Positions 18,418 to 25,911 of a DNA stretch of 64,000 bases are shown here, one piece after another. Source of the stretch: Streptomyces sp. NK15101 (GTDB taxonomy: Bacteria; Actinomycetota; Actinomycetes; Streptomycetales; Streptomycetaceae); assembly GCF_020400725.1 (NCBI RefSeq), contig NZ_JAINVG010000004.1, positions 1-64,000 of the forward strand, given 5' to 3'. The position numbers were made by a program, and so were the translations under genes. Positions within the stretch are counted from its first letter, which is position 1. Each line of letters starts with the position of its first letter. Under the pieces are notes generated by a model. The model ran no database searches and was not told the DNA's origin. It saw only the letters and a program-made list of their open reading frames with translations.

Positions 18418-19055
18418 CAGACGTCGCCCCCGATCGTGTTCCGCTCGCTCGGCTGGACGTACACGAGTCCGTCGCCCTCGAAGCGGATCTGGAAGGCCTC
18501 GCCGCCGCCCTCGCCCATCAGGGTGCGGAAGGTCACCCCGGACTGGAAGTGCTGCTGGAGGTTGCCCTGGTGGGCGATGTACGCGCCGGGGTCGACCTGG
18601 AGCGGGTACTGCGGTGTCACCCGCAGCACCACCGCCGGACCGTCCGACATGATCGCGGCCTGGCCGGTGCCCTCGACGGTCGTGGTGAAGAGCCCGTTGC
18701 CGGTCGCGCCGCCGCGCAGGCCCGTGAAGGTGGTGCCGGTGCGCAGCCCCGCGTCGGTGCAGAGCAGGTTGCTGGCCTCCACCCAGAGCTTGTCGCCGTG
18801 CAGGGAGACGAGATTGATCTCGGAAGCCCGGTCGGCGAACCAGCAGGTCCCCTGACCGCGTACCTCCATCACCTCCATCTGCTCACCCGTGAGCCGGCGG
18901 GTCACCATGCCGCGCAGGCCCTCACCGCCACCGCTCATCTTCTTGAACGCCATCTGGCCGTCGTAGGCGACCATCGAGCCGTTCTTCGCCTTGACGGCGT
19001 CACCGGTCATGGAGACGGCGAGCACTTTGCTGCCTTGGAGTCGGAACGTTGCCAC
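18417..19055 (-). CDS. AIM24-family protein (first of three)
   Basis: A 212-residue AIM24 protein. I chose GTG at 19055 (ATFRLQGSKVLAVSMTGDAVKAKNG) because the paralogues begin at the equivalent strand; the longer frame upstream contains no similarity. It shares FTGLRGGATGNGLFTTTVEGTG with the other two copies. It is the first gene of the operon and diverges from the DUF3817 gene across about 105 bases. Function unknown. Confidence 0.8.
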   Translation of the reverse strand: MATFRLQGSKVLAVSMTGDAVKAKNGSMVAYDGQMAFKKMSGGGEGLRGMVTRRLTGEQMEVMEVRGQGTCWFADRASEINLVSLHGDKLWVEASNLLCTDAGLRTGTTFTGLRGGATGNGLFTTTVEGTGQAAIMSDGPAVVLRVTPQYPLQVDPGAYIAHQGNLQQHFQSGVTFRTLMGEGGGEAFQIRFEGDGLVYVQPSERNTIGGDV

Positions 19056-19162
19056 CCCAGGAAGGTACTGGGCCCCCGGATAAAGAGACAGCAAAGTCGC
19101 CGTGCACAATGGACGGGCCCTTGTGCATCCGTTCACAAGATCGAACGAAGGTGACCCCCTCC

Positions 19163-19507
19163 GTGGACATCAAGACCGCTTCCTCCCTCCACCGGCTCCG
19201 GCTCGTCTCCGCTCCCGAGGCCGTCTCGTTCCTGCTCCTGCTGGTCTGCTCGGTGCTCAAGCGGACGACGGACTTCAACGCGGTGCCGGTCATGGGCGCG
19301 ATCCACGGCGTGCTGTTCATCCTGTACGTCCTCTTCTGGCTGGACGCCTGGAACCGCACCAAGTGGAGCTTCGGGACCGCGGCCCTCTACTTCGCCCTCT
19401 CGGTGCTGCCCCTGGGCGGCTTCTACGCCGAGCGGAAGCTGAAGCGCGAGGCCGAGGACGCGGTCATCGCCTCCCGCGCGCGCCGCGAGGGCGTGGTGAA
19501 CGCATGA
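19163..19507 (+). CDS. DUF3817 membrane protein (copy 1)
   Basis: A 114-residue integral membrane protein with three hydrophobic segments. It has the DUF3817 motif [16 protein letters not shown] and the ending [20 protein letters not shown] at 19163 begins [22 protein letters not shown]; a GTG at 19151 is an alternative. Its stop overlaps the next ATG (ATGA at 19504-19507). Function is unknown. A second, diverged copy lies at 25508. Confidence 0.85.
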   Translation: MDIKTASSLHRLRLVSAPEAVSFLLLLVCSVLKRTTDFNAVPVMGAIHGVLFILYVLFWLDAWNRTKWSFGTAALYFALSVLPLGGFYAERKLKREAEDAVIASRARREGVVNA

Positions 19508-19797
19508 TCGTCGCGTTCTCCGTGACCCCCCTCGGAGTGGGGGAGGAGGTCGGCGAGTACGTCGCCGACGCCGTCCGGGTCGTCCGGGAGTCCGGGCTGC
19601 CGAACCGCACCGACGCCATGTTCACCTCCATCGAGGGCGAGTGGGACGAGGTGATGGACGTCGTGAAGCGCGCCGTCGCCGCCGTCGAGGCCCGCGCGCC
19701 GCGCGTCTCGGTGGTGATGAAGGCCGACATCCGGCCGGGCGTGACGGACGGCCTGACCGCGAAGGTCGAGGCGGTGGAGCGCCACCTCGGCGCCTGA
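19504..19797 (+). CDS. Thiamine-binding protein, MTH1187/YkoF-like (DUF77)
   Basis: A 97-residue ferredoxin-fold protein starting [27 protein letters not shown], with [22 protein letters not shown] and [12 protein letters not shown], the usual pattern of this family. Members form tetramers and bind thiamine-like ligands in structural studies. Translationally coupled to the DUF3817 gene, so the two may act together at the membrane; that link is inference from position. Confidence 0.88.
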   Translation: MIVAFSVTPLGVGEEVGEYVADAVRVVRESGLPNRTDAMFTSIEGEWDEVMDVVKRAVAAVEARAPRVSVVMKADIRPGVTDGLTAKVEAVERHLGA

Positions 19798-19814
19798 CGC
19801 CCCCGAACCGAGAC

Positions 19815-19846
19815 AGCCCCCGGTCCTCCTCCGGACCGGGGGCTTT
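19815..19846 (+). terminator. Intrinsic terminator
   Basis: A perfect 12-bp stem AGCCCCCGGTCC / GGACCGGGGGCT with a TCCTCC loop, followed by TTTT, closing the DUF3817-DUF77 operon. Confidence 0.92.
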
Positions 19847-19860
19847 TCGCCGCCCTCCGG

Positions 19861-19876
19861 TTGAGCGACCGCTCAA
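19861..19876. promoter_or_regulatory. TetR operator 1 overlapping a promoter
   Basis: TTGAGCG-AC-CGCTCAA is a perfect 7-2-7 palindrome. Its first six bases double as a -35 hexamer 17 bases upstream of TACCTT (19884-19889), a plausible -10. Confidence 0.75.
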
Positions 19877-19902
19877 AATCGGCTACCTTCGCTCGCGGGC
19901 AG

Positions 19903-19922
19903 TTTTGAGCAGTCGCTCAAAA
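19903..19922. promoter_or_regulatory. TetR operator 2
   Basis: TTTTGAGC-AGTC-GCTCAAAA shares the TTGAGC/GCTCAA half sites with operator 1. The centres are 44 bases apart, about four helical turns, just upstream of the ATG at 19948. It is the likely second site of the TetR encoded by the third gene of this operon. Confidence 0.75.
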
Positions 19923-19947
19923 TGCCGGACGAGCAGGGGGAACACCC

Positions 19948-20670
19948 ATGGGTCTCTACGTCGAGACGCGTGTGCGCGCGGACCTGGACACCATCTGGGA
20001 ACGCACGCAGGAACCCGACCGGCACCAGCGGTGGGACCTGCGGTTCACGGAGATCGCGTACCTCCCGCGCGCCGAGGGCGAGCCCCGGCGCTTCCGCTAC
20101 GCGACGCGCGTCCTGCCCTTCCTGGTCGTCGCCGGCACCGGTGTCTCCGCGGGGGAGCGCCACCGGGCCGGCGGCGACCGGGTCTCCGCCCTCCGCTTCG
20201 CCTCCCCGCACCCGCTCTCGCTCCTCGCCGAGGGCAGCGGGTACTGGAGGTACGTCCCCACCCCCGACGGCGTCCGCTTCCTCACCGGCTACGACTACCG
20301 GCCCCGCTGGGGCCGCCCCGGCCGGCTCGCCGACCGGCTCCTCTTCCGGCCCCTCATGGGTTGGGCCACCGCCTGGTCCTTCGACCGGCTGCGACTCTGG
20401 TGCGAGCGGGGCATCACCCCCGAACGCTCCCGCGACCGCTGGCTCCTCGAACTCGCCGCCCGGGCGCTGCTCGTGGCCGTCCCCTCCGTCCTGGCCGCCC
20501 CGCCGCTCGGTCTCGCCCCGCTCGCCGCCGTCCCGCTCACCGTCCTCGGACTCGCCGCCGCCGTCCTCGTGCCGCCCTCCCCGCACACCCCCGCGGCCCG
20601 CCGCTGTCTGCGCACCCCGCCCGCCCGCCACCGGGAGCCCCGGCTCCTCGCCACCCTGGAGCAGCCGTGA
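19948..20670 (+). CDS. SRPBCC-domain protein with C-terminal membrane segments
   Basis: A 240-residue protein whose first ~150 residues follow the START/SRPBCC pattern (ETRVRADLDTIWERTQEPDRHQRWDLRFTEIAYL ... GVRFLTGYDYRPRWG). Residues ~165-215 hold hydrophobic stretches (ALLVAVPSVLAAPPLGLAPLAAVPLTVLGLAAAVLV), one or two membrane spans. SRPBCC domains hold hydrophobic ligands. First gene of a three-gene coupled operon with DUF4166 and TetR genes; its stop overlaps the next GTG. Role unknown; possibly lipid handling. Confidence 0.8.
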   Translation: MGLYVETRVRADLDTIWERTQEPDRHQRWDLRFTEIAYLPRAEGEPRRFRYATRVLPFLVVAGTGVSAGERHRAGGDRVSALRFASPHPLSLLAEGSGYWRYVPTPDGVRFLTGYDYRPRWGRPGRLADRLLFRPLMGWATAWSFDRLRLWCERGITPERSRDRWLLELAARALLVAVPSVLAAPPLGLAPLAAVPLTVLGLAAAVLVPPSPHTPAARRCLRTPPARHREPRLLATLEQP

Positions 20671-21350
20671 CCTCGATCTTCCGCACCGCCATGGGCGACG
20701 CCGCGTTCGAGCGGCTGCACCCCGAACTCCAGCGGCGCTTCTCGGTCGGGCTCGCGAGCGGCGAGCTGTGCGTCGGGCGGGGCGTCATGGACCGGATCTG
20801 GCACGGCCGGGCCTTCGTGAAGCCCTTCCTCGCCCTCGGCGGACTGCGGAACATCCTGCTGCCCCGCACCGGCCGCGACGTCCCCTTCACCATCGAGAAC
20901 GTGCCCTACGCCGATTCGTACGGACGGGAGACCGTCACCTTCGTCCGCACCTTCGCCCTGCCCGGCGGCCCCCTGCGCTTCGACGCCACCATGGTGCACA
21001 GCCCCGAGCGCGACTGCGTCCTCGACTACCTCGGCACCCACCAGCACCTCGCCAGCGACCTGCACCCGACCGCCGAACCCGACGGCTCGCTCCTCATCAC
21101 CTCCGGCGAACACCGCTTCCGCGAGGGCCCCGTGGACGTGCGCGTCCCCGAGCTCCTGGCCGGCCGGGCCGAAGTGCGCGAGTCCTTCGACGAGCGCACC
21201 GGCCGCTTCCGCGTCGACGTCCGGGTCGTCAACCGCCGCTTCGGACCGCTCTTCGGCTACCACGGGTCCTTCACCGCCGCCTACGCCGACGTACGCTCCA
21301 CCGGGGTGCGCGCGGGGCTGCGCCCGGTGCGCGAGGAGGTACGGGTGTGA
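20667..21350 (+). CDS. DUF4166-domain protein
   Basis: A 227-residue soluble protein starting at GTG 20667 inside the previous stop (GTGA). The opening FRTAMGDAAFERLHPELQRRFSVG, central VPFTIENVPYADSYGRETVTFVRTF and ending GPLFGYHGSFTAAY fit DUF4166, a family also found fused to saccharopine-dehydrogenase-like or NAD(P)-binding domains. No enzyme motif is visible. Coupled upstream to an SRPBCC protein and downstream to its probable repressor. Confidence 0.82.
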   Translation: MTSIFRTAMGDAAFERLHPELQRRFSVGLASGELCVGRGVMDRIWHGRAFVKPFLALGGLRNILLPRTGRDVPFTIENVPYADSYGRETVTFVRTFALPGGPLRFDATMVHSPERDCVLDYLGTHQHLASDLHPTAEPDGSLLITSGEHRFREGPVDVRVPELLAGRAEVRESFDERTGRFRVDVRVVNRRFGPLFGYHGSFTAAYADVRSTGVRAGLRPVREEVRV

Positions 21351-22021
21351 GCGGACAGGTCGCGGCGGGCGCGAAGGCGCAGGACGCCAGGAGCCGGGAG
21401 ACCCGGGAGAAGCTGCTCGACGGCGCCCTGCGCACCCTCGTCGAACAGGGCATCGCCAAGGCCTCCGCGCGCGCGATCGCGACCACCGCCGGGGTCAACC
21501 AGGCCCTGGTCTTCTACCACTTCGGCTCCGTGGACGAGCTGCTCTCCGCCGCCTGCCGGCACGGCGCCGAGCTGCGGGTGGCCCGCCACCGGGAGCGGCT
21601 CCGCTCCGTCGGCAGCCTCTCCGAGCTGCTCGCCTTCGGACGCGAGATGCACGCCGAGGAGCGGGACGCCGGCCACGTCGCCGTCCTCGGGCAGCTGCTC
21701 GCCGGCGCCCAGACCCACCCCCGGCTCGCCCCGGCCACCGCCGCCGGACTCGACCTGTGGATCGCCGAGATCGAGCAGGTGCTCGTCCGCGTCCTCGCGG
21801 GGACCCCGCTCGACGGGTTCACCGACCCCGCCGGGCTCGCCCGCGCGGTCGCCGCCTCCTTCGTCGGCCTCGAACTCTACGAAGGGGTCGATCCGGCGGG
21901 CGCGGAGGCCGCGCTCACCGCGCTCGAGCAGCTGGGCGCCCTGATGGCCGCGGTCGAGGAGCTCAACCCGGTGGCGCGCAGGGCCGTCACGTACGCCCTG
22001 CGGCACCGGCTGGAGTCCTGA
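21347..22021 (+). CDS. TetR-family regulator (autoregulatory)
   Basis: A 224-residue regulator. The N-terminal TetR HTH is clear: TREKLLDGALRTLVEQGIAKASARAIATTAGVNQALVFYHFGSVDELL at residues ~18-65. The C-terminal ligand domain is helical. The GTG start lies in the GTGA overlap with DUF4166. Two TTGAGC...GCTCAA palindromes in front of the operon are the obvious targets, giving a self-repressing unit induced by an unknown, probably hydrophobic ligand. It converges with the next gene with only 3 bases between stops. Confidence 0.9.
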   Translation: MSGQVAAGAKAQDARSRETREKLLDGALRTLVEQGIAKASARAIATTAGVNQALVFYHFGSVDELLSAACRHGAELRVARHRERLRSVGSLSELLAFGREMHAEERDAGHVAVLGQLLAGAQTHPRLAPATAAGLDLWIAEIEQVLVRVLAGTPLDGFTDPAGLARAVAASFVGLELYEGVDPAGAEAALTALEQLGALMAAVEELNPVARRAVTYALRHRLES

Positions 22022-22024
22022 GGC

Positions 22025-23017
22025 TCATCGCGGGTCCGGCTGCGACACCGCGATGCCCAGCGGGGTCCGCTCGTACAGCACCTGGTGGCCGTACCGCCGC
22101 GAGGTCAGCAGCCCCGCGTCCCGCAGCACCGCCAGGTGCGAGGAGACGGACGAGGGAGCCCGGCCGAGGAGGCGGGCGAGCGCCGTGGTGCCCATCGGCT
22201 CGGCCAGCGCGCACAGCACGTCCGCCCGCACCGGCCCGAGCAGCCGGGCGAGCGCCTCCGGGGTGCGGTCCCGGGGCTCCGACCACAGCCCGCCGATCCC
22301 GCGCGCCGGATAGACCACCGTCGGCTGCCACGGCGGGTCGAAGCCGCTCACCACGTCCGGCCAGGTGAACACCGACGGCATCAGCACGAGCCCCTGCCCG
22401 TCCAGCGGCCGGTCGTGCTCCCCGGGATAGTCCACCCGCAGCGTGGCCGTCTCCGCCGCCCAGTCGAAGGCCGGGTGCAGCTCGCCGAGCAGCCGCTCGA
22501 GGCCGCCCTCCGCGAGCCGCCGGGAGTGGTACGCCACGTCCGCCTCCAGGAGCGCGCGCAGCCGGGGCCACTCCGGGGCGATCAGCGCCTCCCACGCGGC
22601 CCGGAGCAGTTCCGCGAGCCGCAGCACCGCCCCGGCGGGGTCCGCGAGCAGCCGCCGCCCCTCGGCCGTCCCGGCCGCGCCCGGTGTCTCCGCGAGCGCC
22701 CGCCGGAAGTCGTCCAGGACCAGTGCCGGATCCGTCTCCCGTACGGCCGCGATCTCGTCCTCGAAGGAGGCGGCGGGGCCCAGCGGCGGGGGGTAGAGGA
22801 AGTCCGGGCTGTGTCCGCGCAGCGGCATCAGCAGCTGCAGCGGCCCGAGGTCGAGCTCCCGCGCGACGCCCGCGATCCGCCGCATCCACGGCAGGTGGTA
22901 GCCCTGCTTCGCGGGCCGCGCGAGCACCCGCACCGCGGAGTGCGTCTCCCAGAGCGGGGAGATCGCGAACCGGATCCGCAGCGGGTCGGCCTCGCCGAAG
23001 CGCAGGTGGTACGGCAC
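22025..23017 (-). CDS. ArsR-type winged-helix regulator with long N-terminal domain
   Basis: A 330-residue regulator. Residues ~250-325 form an ArsR/SmtB HTH (GPVRADVLCALAEPMGTTALARLLGRAPSSVSSHLAVLRDAGLLTSRRYGHQVLYERTPLG). The long N-terminal domain (YHLRFGEADPLRIRFAISPLWETH...) resembles the DUF5937-type half of Streptomyces regulators. GTG at 23017 follows GGAGG; an ATG at 23044 would add nine residues. No Cys-type metal motif is seen. It diverges from the MFS gene over 82 bases and probably controls it. Confidence 0.85.
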   Translation of the reverse strand: MPYHLRFGEADPLRIRFAISPLWETHSAVRVLARPAKQGYHLPWMRRIAGVARELDLGPLQLLMPLRGHSPDFLYPPPLGPAASFEDEIAAVRETDPALVLDDFRRALAETPGAAGTAEGRRLLADPAGAVLRLAELLRAAWEALIAPEWPRLRALLEADVAYHSRRLAEGGLERLLGELHPAFDWAAETATLRVDYPGEHDRPLDGQGLVLMPSVFTWPDVVSGFDPPWQPTVVYPARGIGGLWSEPRDRTPEALARLLGPVRADVLCALAEPMGTTALARLLGRAPSSVSSHLAVLRDAGLLTSRRYGHQVLYERTPLGIAVSQPDPR

Positions 23018-23098
23018 GGGCCCTCCGGGGACGCGGCGGAACATTCGCCTGGAGCCGAAAGTCTAGGGCGCGGCCCCCGGGCCCGGCAGGCTGCCCCC

Positions 23099-24934
23099 AT
23101 GCCCGAGAACGACACCCGGGCGCCCTCGGGGGCGCCCGCGCACACCCCTGCCCGCGCCGTCCCCACCGACACCCCGCCCACCACCCGAGCCACCCCCACC
23201 ACCCCGCCTCCGGCCGCCGGCCCGGCCCCGGCAACCGGCTCGACCCCGGCAACCGGCCCCGCCTCGGCCGCTGCCCCGCCCCCGGCCGCCGGTGCCGGTC
23301 CGGGACCGGTCCATGGCCGACGCCCGGCGGGCGGCTCCGTCCCGGCGTCCGGCCCCGCCTTGGCTCCGGCCGTCCCGAGCGCCCCTGCTCCGGTCGGCGT
23401 CGAGCCCGGGACGGCCGCCGCCGCCGCCGGCGCCGGCGCCGGCCCCGCCCCGGTCTCGGTCCGCGCCGAGTCCGCCCCGGTCTCGGCCGCCGCGGGGCCC
23501 ACGCCGGTCTCGGCCGCCGCCGCACCGGCCCCCGCACAACTCGCCGCGGCGTGCACCCCGGCCGCGCCCAGCGTCGCCGCGCCCGCCCGGACCGCCGCGC
23601 CCAGCGTCGCCGCGCCCGCCGCGCCCGCCCGGACCGCCGCGGCCGGTTCGGGCCGGGCCGGGGGTGCCGGGGCCGTCCGGCCCGGTACCGCGCCGGGCCG
23701 GGGCGCGGGGCCCGAGGCCGTACCCGGGGCCGGGTACCTCGCCGTCTTCGCCGTGCCCGAGTTCCGGTTCGTGTTCGTGGCGCACCTGTTCTCGTTGCTC
23801 GGGGTCGTCGTCAGTGAGCTCGCGCTCACCGTGCTCGTGTACGACCTGACGCGGTCACCGCTCCTCTCCTCCCTCACCTTCGCCCTCGGGTTCCTGCCCT
23901 ACCTCCTCGGCGGCACCCTCCTCGCCGGACTCGCCGACCGGCTTCCGCCCCGCCGGATCCTCGTCGCCTGCGACCTCGTCTGCGCCGGCTGCGTCGCGCT
24001 CATGGTCGTGCCCGCCACCCCCGTCGCCGTGCTGCTCGTGCTGCGCTGCGCCGTCGCCGTCGTCTCGCCCGTCTTCAACGGCACCCGCATGGCGACCCTC
24101 GCCGACATCCTCGGCGAGGGCGACCTCTTCGTGCTCGGGCGCTCGCTGATGCGGATCGTGTCGCAGAGCGCGCTGCTCGCCGGCTTCGCCGCCGGCGGCG
24201 TCCTCCTCACCCTCGTCCCGCCGCGCGGCGCCCTCGCCGTCACCGCCGCCACGTTCCTCGTCTCCGCGCTGCTCCTGCGCCTCGGCACCGCCCGCCGCCC
24301 CGCCCGGGCGGCCGCGTCCACGGGCGGCCTCGCCGGCACCTTGGCGGTGCTGCGGAACCGGCGCGTGCGCGCCCTGATGCTGATGTTCTGGGTGCCGCCG
24401 CTCTTCGCCGTCGTCCCCGAGGCGCTCGCCGCCCCCTACGCCGACGAGATCGGCGTCTCCACCGCCGCCCTCGGCCTCCTGATGTGCGCGCTGCCCGTCG
24501 GCACCGTCGCGGGCGAGCTCTTCGCCGGATCGTTCCTCTCCGCCGGGACCCGCTCCCGGATCGTGCTGCCGCTCGCCGTCACCGGCGTCCTGCCGTACCT
24601 CCTGTACGCCCCCGAGCCGGGCGTCGCCCTCGCGGCCGTCGCCCTGTTCCTGGCCGGTGCCACCGGCGCGTACACCCTCGGCCTCGACGCCCGGTTCGTC
24701 GCCGCCGTCCCCGAGGAGCAGCGGGGGAGGGCCATGACCCTGATGACCGCGGGCATGATGACCGTGCAGGGCGTCGGCATGGCCGGGGCCGGGATCGCGG
24801 CCGAGTTCGCCCCCGTGCACACGGTCGTCGCGGGCACGGGCGTCCTCGGCACGGTCTGCCTCCTCGCCGCCGCCGCGGAGCTGCGGGCGACCGAAAGGCG
24901 AGACGGGGCTGACCGGCATATGACCAGTCGGTAA
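23099..24934 (+). CDS. MFS transporter with ~210-residue Ala/Pro-rich N-terminal extension
   Basis: A 611-residue protein. Residues ~212-600 are an MFS carrier with about 12 membrane spans, starting VFAVPEFRFVFVAHLFSLLGVVVSELALTVLVYDLTRSPL and containing the loop motif GLADRLPPRR. This half resembles macrolide/multidrug efflux proteins. The first ~210 residues are nearly only A, P, T, G, S and V with internal direct repeats (the PSVAAPA and PVSAAA units) and would be a disordered cytoplasmic tail. Codon use in the extension is GC-rich at position 3, so translation from ATG 23099 is plausible, but a downstream start cannot be excluded. No SD-like sequence is obvious there. Confidence 0.8.
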   Translation: MPENDTRAPSGAPAHTPARAVPTDTPPTTRATPTTPPPAAGPAPATGSTPATGPASAAAPPPAAGAGPGPVHGRRPAGGSVPASGPALAPAVPSAPAPVGVEPGTAAAAAGAGAGPAPVSVRAESAPVSAAAGPTPVSAAAAPAPAQLAAACTPAAPSVAAPARTAAPSVAAPAAPARTAAAGSGRAGGAGAVRPGTAPGRGAGPEAVPGAGYLAVFAVPEFRFVFVAHLFSLLGVVVSELALTVLVYDLTRSPLLSSLTFALGFLPYLLGGTLLAGLADRLPPRRILVACDLVCAGCVALMVVPATPVAVLLVLRCAVAVVSPVFNGTRMATLADILGEGDLFVLGRSLMRIVSQSALLAGFAAGGVLLTLVPPRGALAVTAATFLVSALLLRLGTARRPARAAASTGGLAGTLAVLRNRRVRALMLMFWVPPLFAVVPEALAAPYADEIGVSTAALGLLMCALPVGTVAGELFAGSFLSAGTRSRIVLPLAVTGVLPYLLYAPEPGVALAAVALFLAGATGAYTLGLDARFVAAVPEEQRGRAMTLMTAGMMTVQGVGMAGAGIAAEFAPVHTVVAGTGVLGTVCLLAAAAELRATERRDGADRHMTSR

Positions 24935-24943
24935 GGTCGATGC

Positions 24944-25453
24944 GTGCCGAAGCCGCTCAGTCTCCCCTTCGACCCCATCGCCCGAGCCGACGAACTCTGG
25001 CAGAAGCGCTGGGGCCCGGTCCCCTCGATGGCCGCGATCACCTCGATCATGCGCGCCCACCAGATCCTCCTCGCGGAGGTCGACGCGGTCGTCAAGCCGT
25101 ACGGACTGACCTTCGCGCGGTACGAGGCCCTGGTCCTGCTCACCTTCTCCAAGGCGGGCGAGCTGCCGATGTCCAAGATCGGCGAACGGCTGATGGTCCA
25201 CCCGACCTCGGTGACGAACACGGTGGACCGGCTGGTGAAGTCGGGGCTCGTCGCCAAGCGGCCCAACCCCAACGACGGCCGCGGCACCCTCGCCTCCATC
25301 ACGGAGAAGGGCCGCGAGGTGGTCGAGGCCGCGACCCGCGACCTGATGGAGATGGACTTCGGCCTCGGCGCGTACGACGCCGAGGAGTGCGCGGAGATCT
25401 TCGCGATGCTGCGCCCGCTGCGGGTCGCGGCGCACGACTTCGACGAGGGCTGA
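24944..25453 (+). CDS. MarR-family transcriptional regulator
   Basis: A 169-residue MarR protein. HTH: LPMSKIGERLMVHPTSVTNTVDRLVKSGLVAKRPNPNDGRGTLASITEKG at residues ~68-118. The N-terminal dimer helices include LAEVDAVVKPYGLTFARYEALVLL. GTG at 24944, with AAGG about eight bases upstream, lies nine bases after the MFS stop, so it is probably cotranscribed with the transporter. Ligand unknown. Confidence 0.9.
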   Translation: MPKPLSLPFDPIARADELWQKRWGPVPSMAAITSIMRAHQILLAEVDAVVKPYGLTFARYEALVLLTFSKAGELPMSKIGERLMVHPTSVTNTVDRLVKSGLVAKRPNPNDGRGTLASITEKGREVVEAATRDLMEMDFGLGAYDAEECAEIFAMLRPLRVAAHDFDEG

Positions 25454-25507
25454 CCGCACCCCGACCCCCGCGAAGATCGCCCGGAACGTGCCGTTACGCT
25501 CGACGGC

Positions 25508-25840
25508 ATGAAATCCAGCGTGCTGACCCGCTACCGCGTCATGGCCTACGTGACCGCCGTGATGCTCCTCATCCTGTGCGCGTGCATGGTCGCCAAGTAC
25601 GGCTTCGGCGTCGGCGAGGACCTGACCTTCGCGGTCTCCCAGCTCCACGGTGTCCTCTACATCATCTACCTGGTCTTCGCCTTCGACCTGGGCTCCAAGG
25701 CGAAGTGGCCGTTCGGCAAGCTCCTCTGGGTCCTGGTGAGCGGCACCATCCCCACCGCCGCCTTCTTCGTCGAGCGCAAGATCGTCGCCGAGACGCTCCC
25801 GCTGGTCAGCGGCGCGCAGGCGCAGCCGGTCAAGGCCTGA
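25508..25840 (+). CDS. DUF3817 membrane protein (copy 2)
   Basis: A 110-residue membrane protein with three spans: MAYVTAVMLLILCACMVAKYGF, LHGVLYIIYLVFAFDLGSKAKWPFG and LLWVLVSGTIPTAAFFVERKI. The HGVLYIIYLVF and FFVERK motifs match copy 1 at 19163. It starts with ATG 54 bases after the MarR stop. Function unknown; copy 1 is coupled to a thiamine-binding protein while this one is not. Confidence 0.85.
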   Translation: MKSSVLTRYRVMAYVTAVMLLILCACMVAKYGFGVGEDLTFAVSQLHGVLYIIYLVFAFDLGSKAKWPFGKLLWVLVSGTIPTAAFFVERKIVAETLPLVSGAQAQPVKA

Positions 25841-25872
25841 CCCCCGCCCCCGTACGTCCGTGCGGGGGTTTG
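25840..25872 (+). terminator. Probable terminator after DUF3817 copy 2
   Basis: CCCCCG stretches (25841-25851) pair with GCGGGGG (25862-25868) around the loop TACGTCCG, followed by TTTG. The exact pairing register is ambiguous. Confidence 0.6.
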
Positions 25873-25880
25873 CCGTCGAC

Positions 25881-25904
25881 ATTTACTAGGACGTCCTAGT
25901 AAAT
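25881..25904. promoter_or_regulatory. 24-bp perfect palindrome upstream of icmA
   Basis: ATTTACTAGGAC followed directly by its reverse complement GTCCTAGTAAAT, ending 7 bases before the icmA start codon. It is an AT-rich island in very GC-rich DNA and looks like a strong operator covering the promoter and ribosome site. The TetR gene at 27635 is one candidate binder, though its own upstream site differs. Confidence 0.75.
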
Positions 25905-25911
25905 TCGAAGG

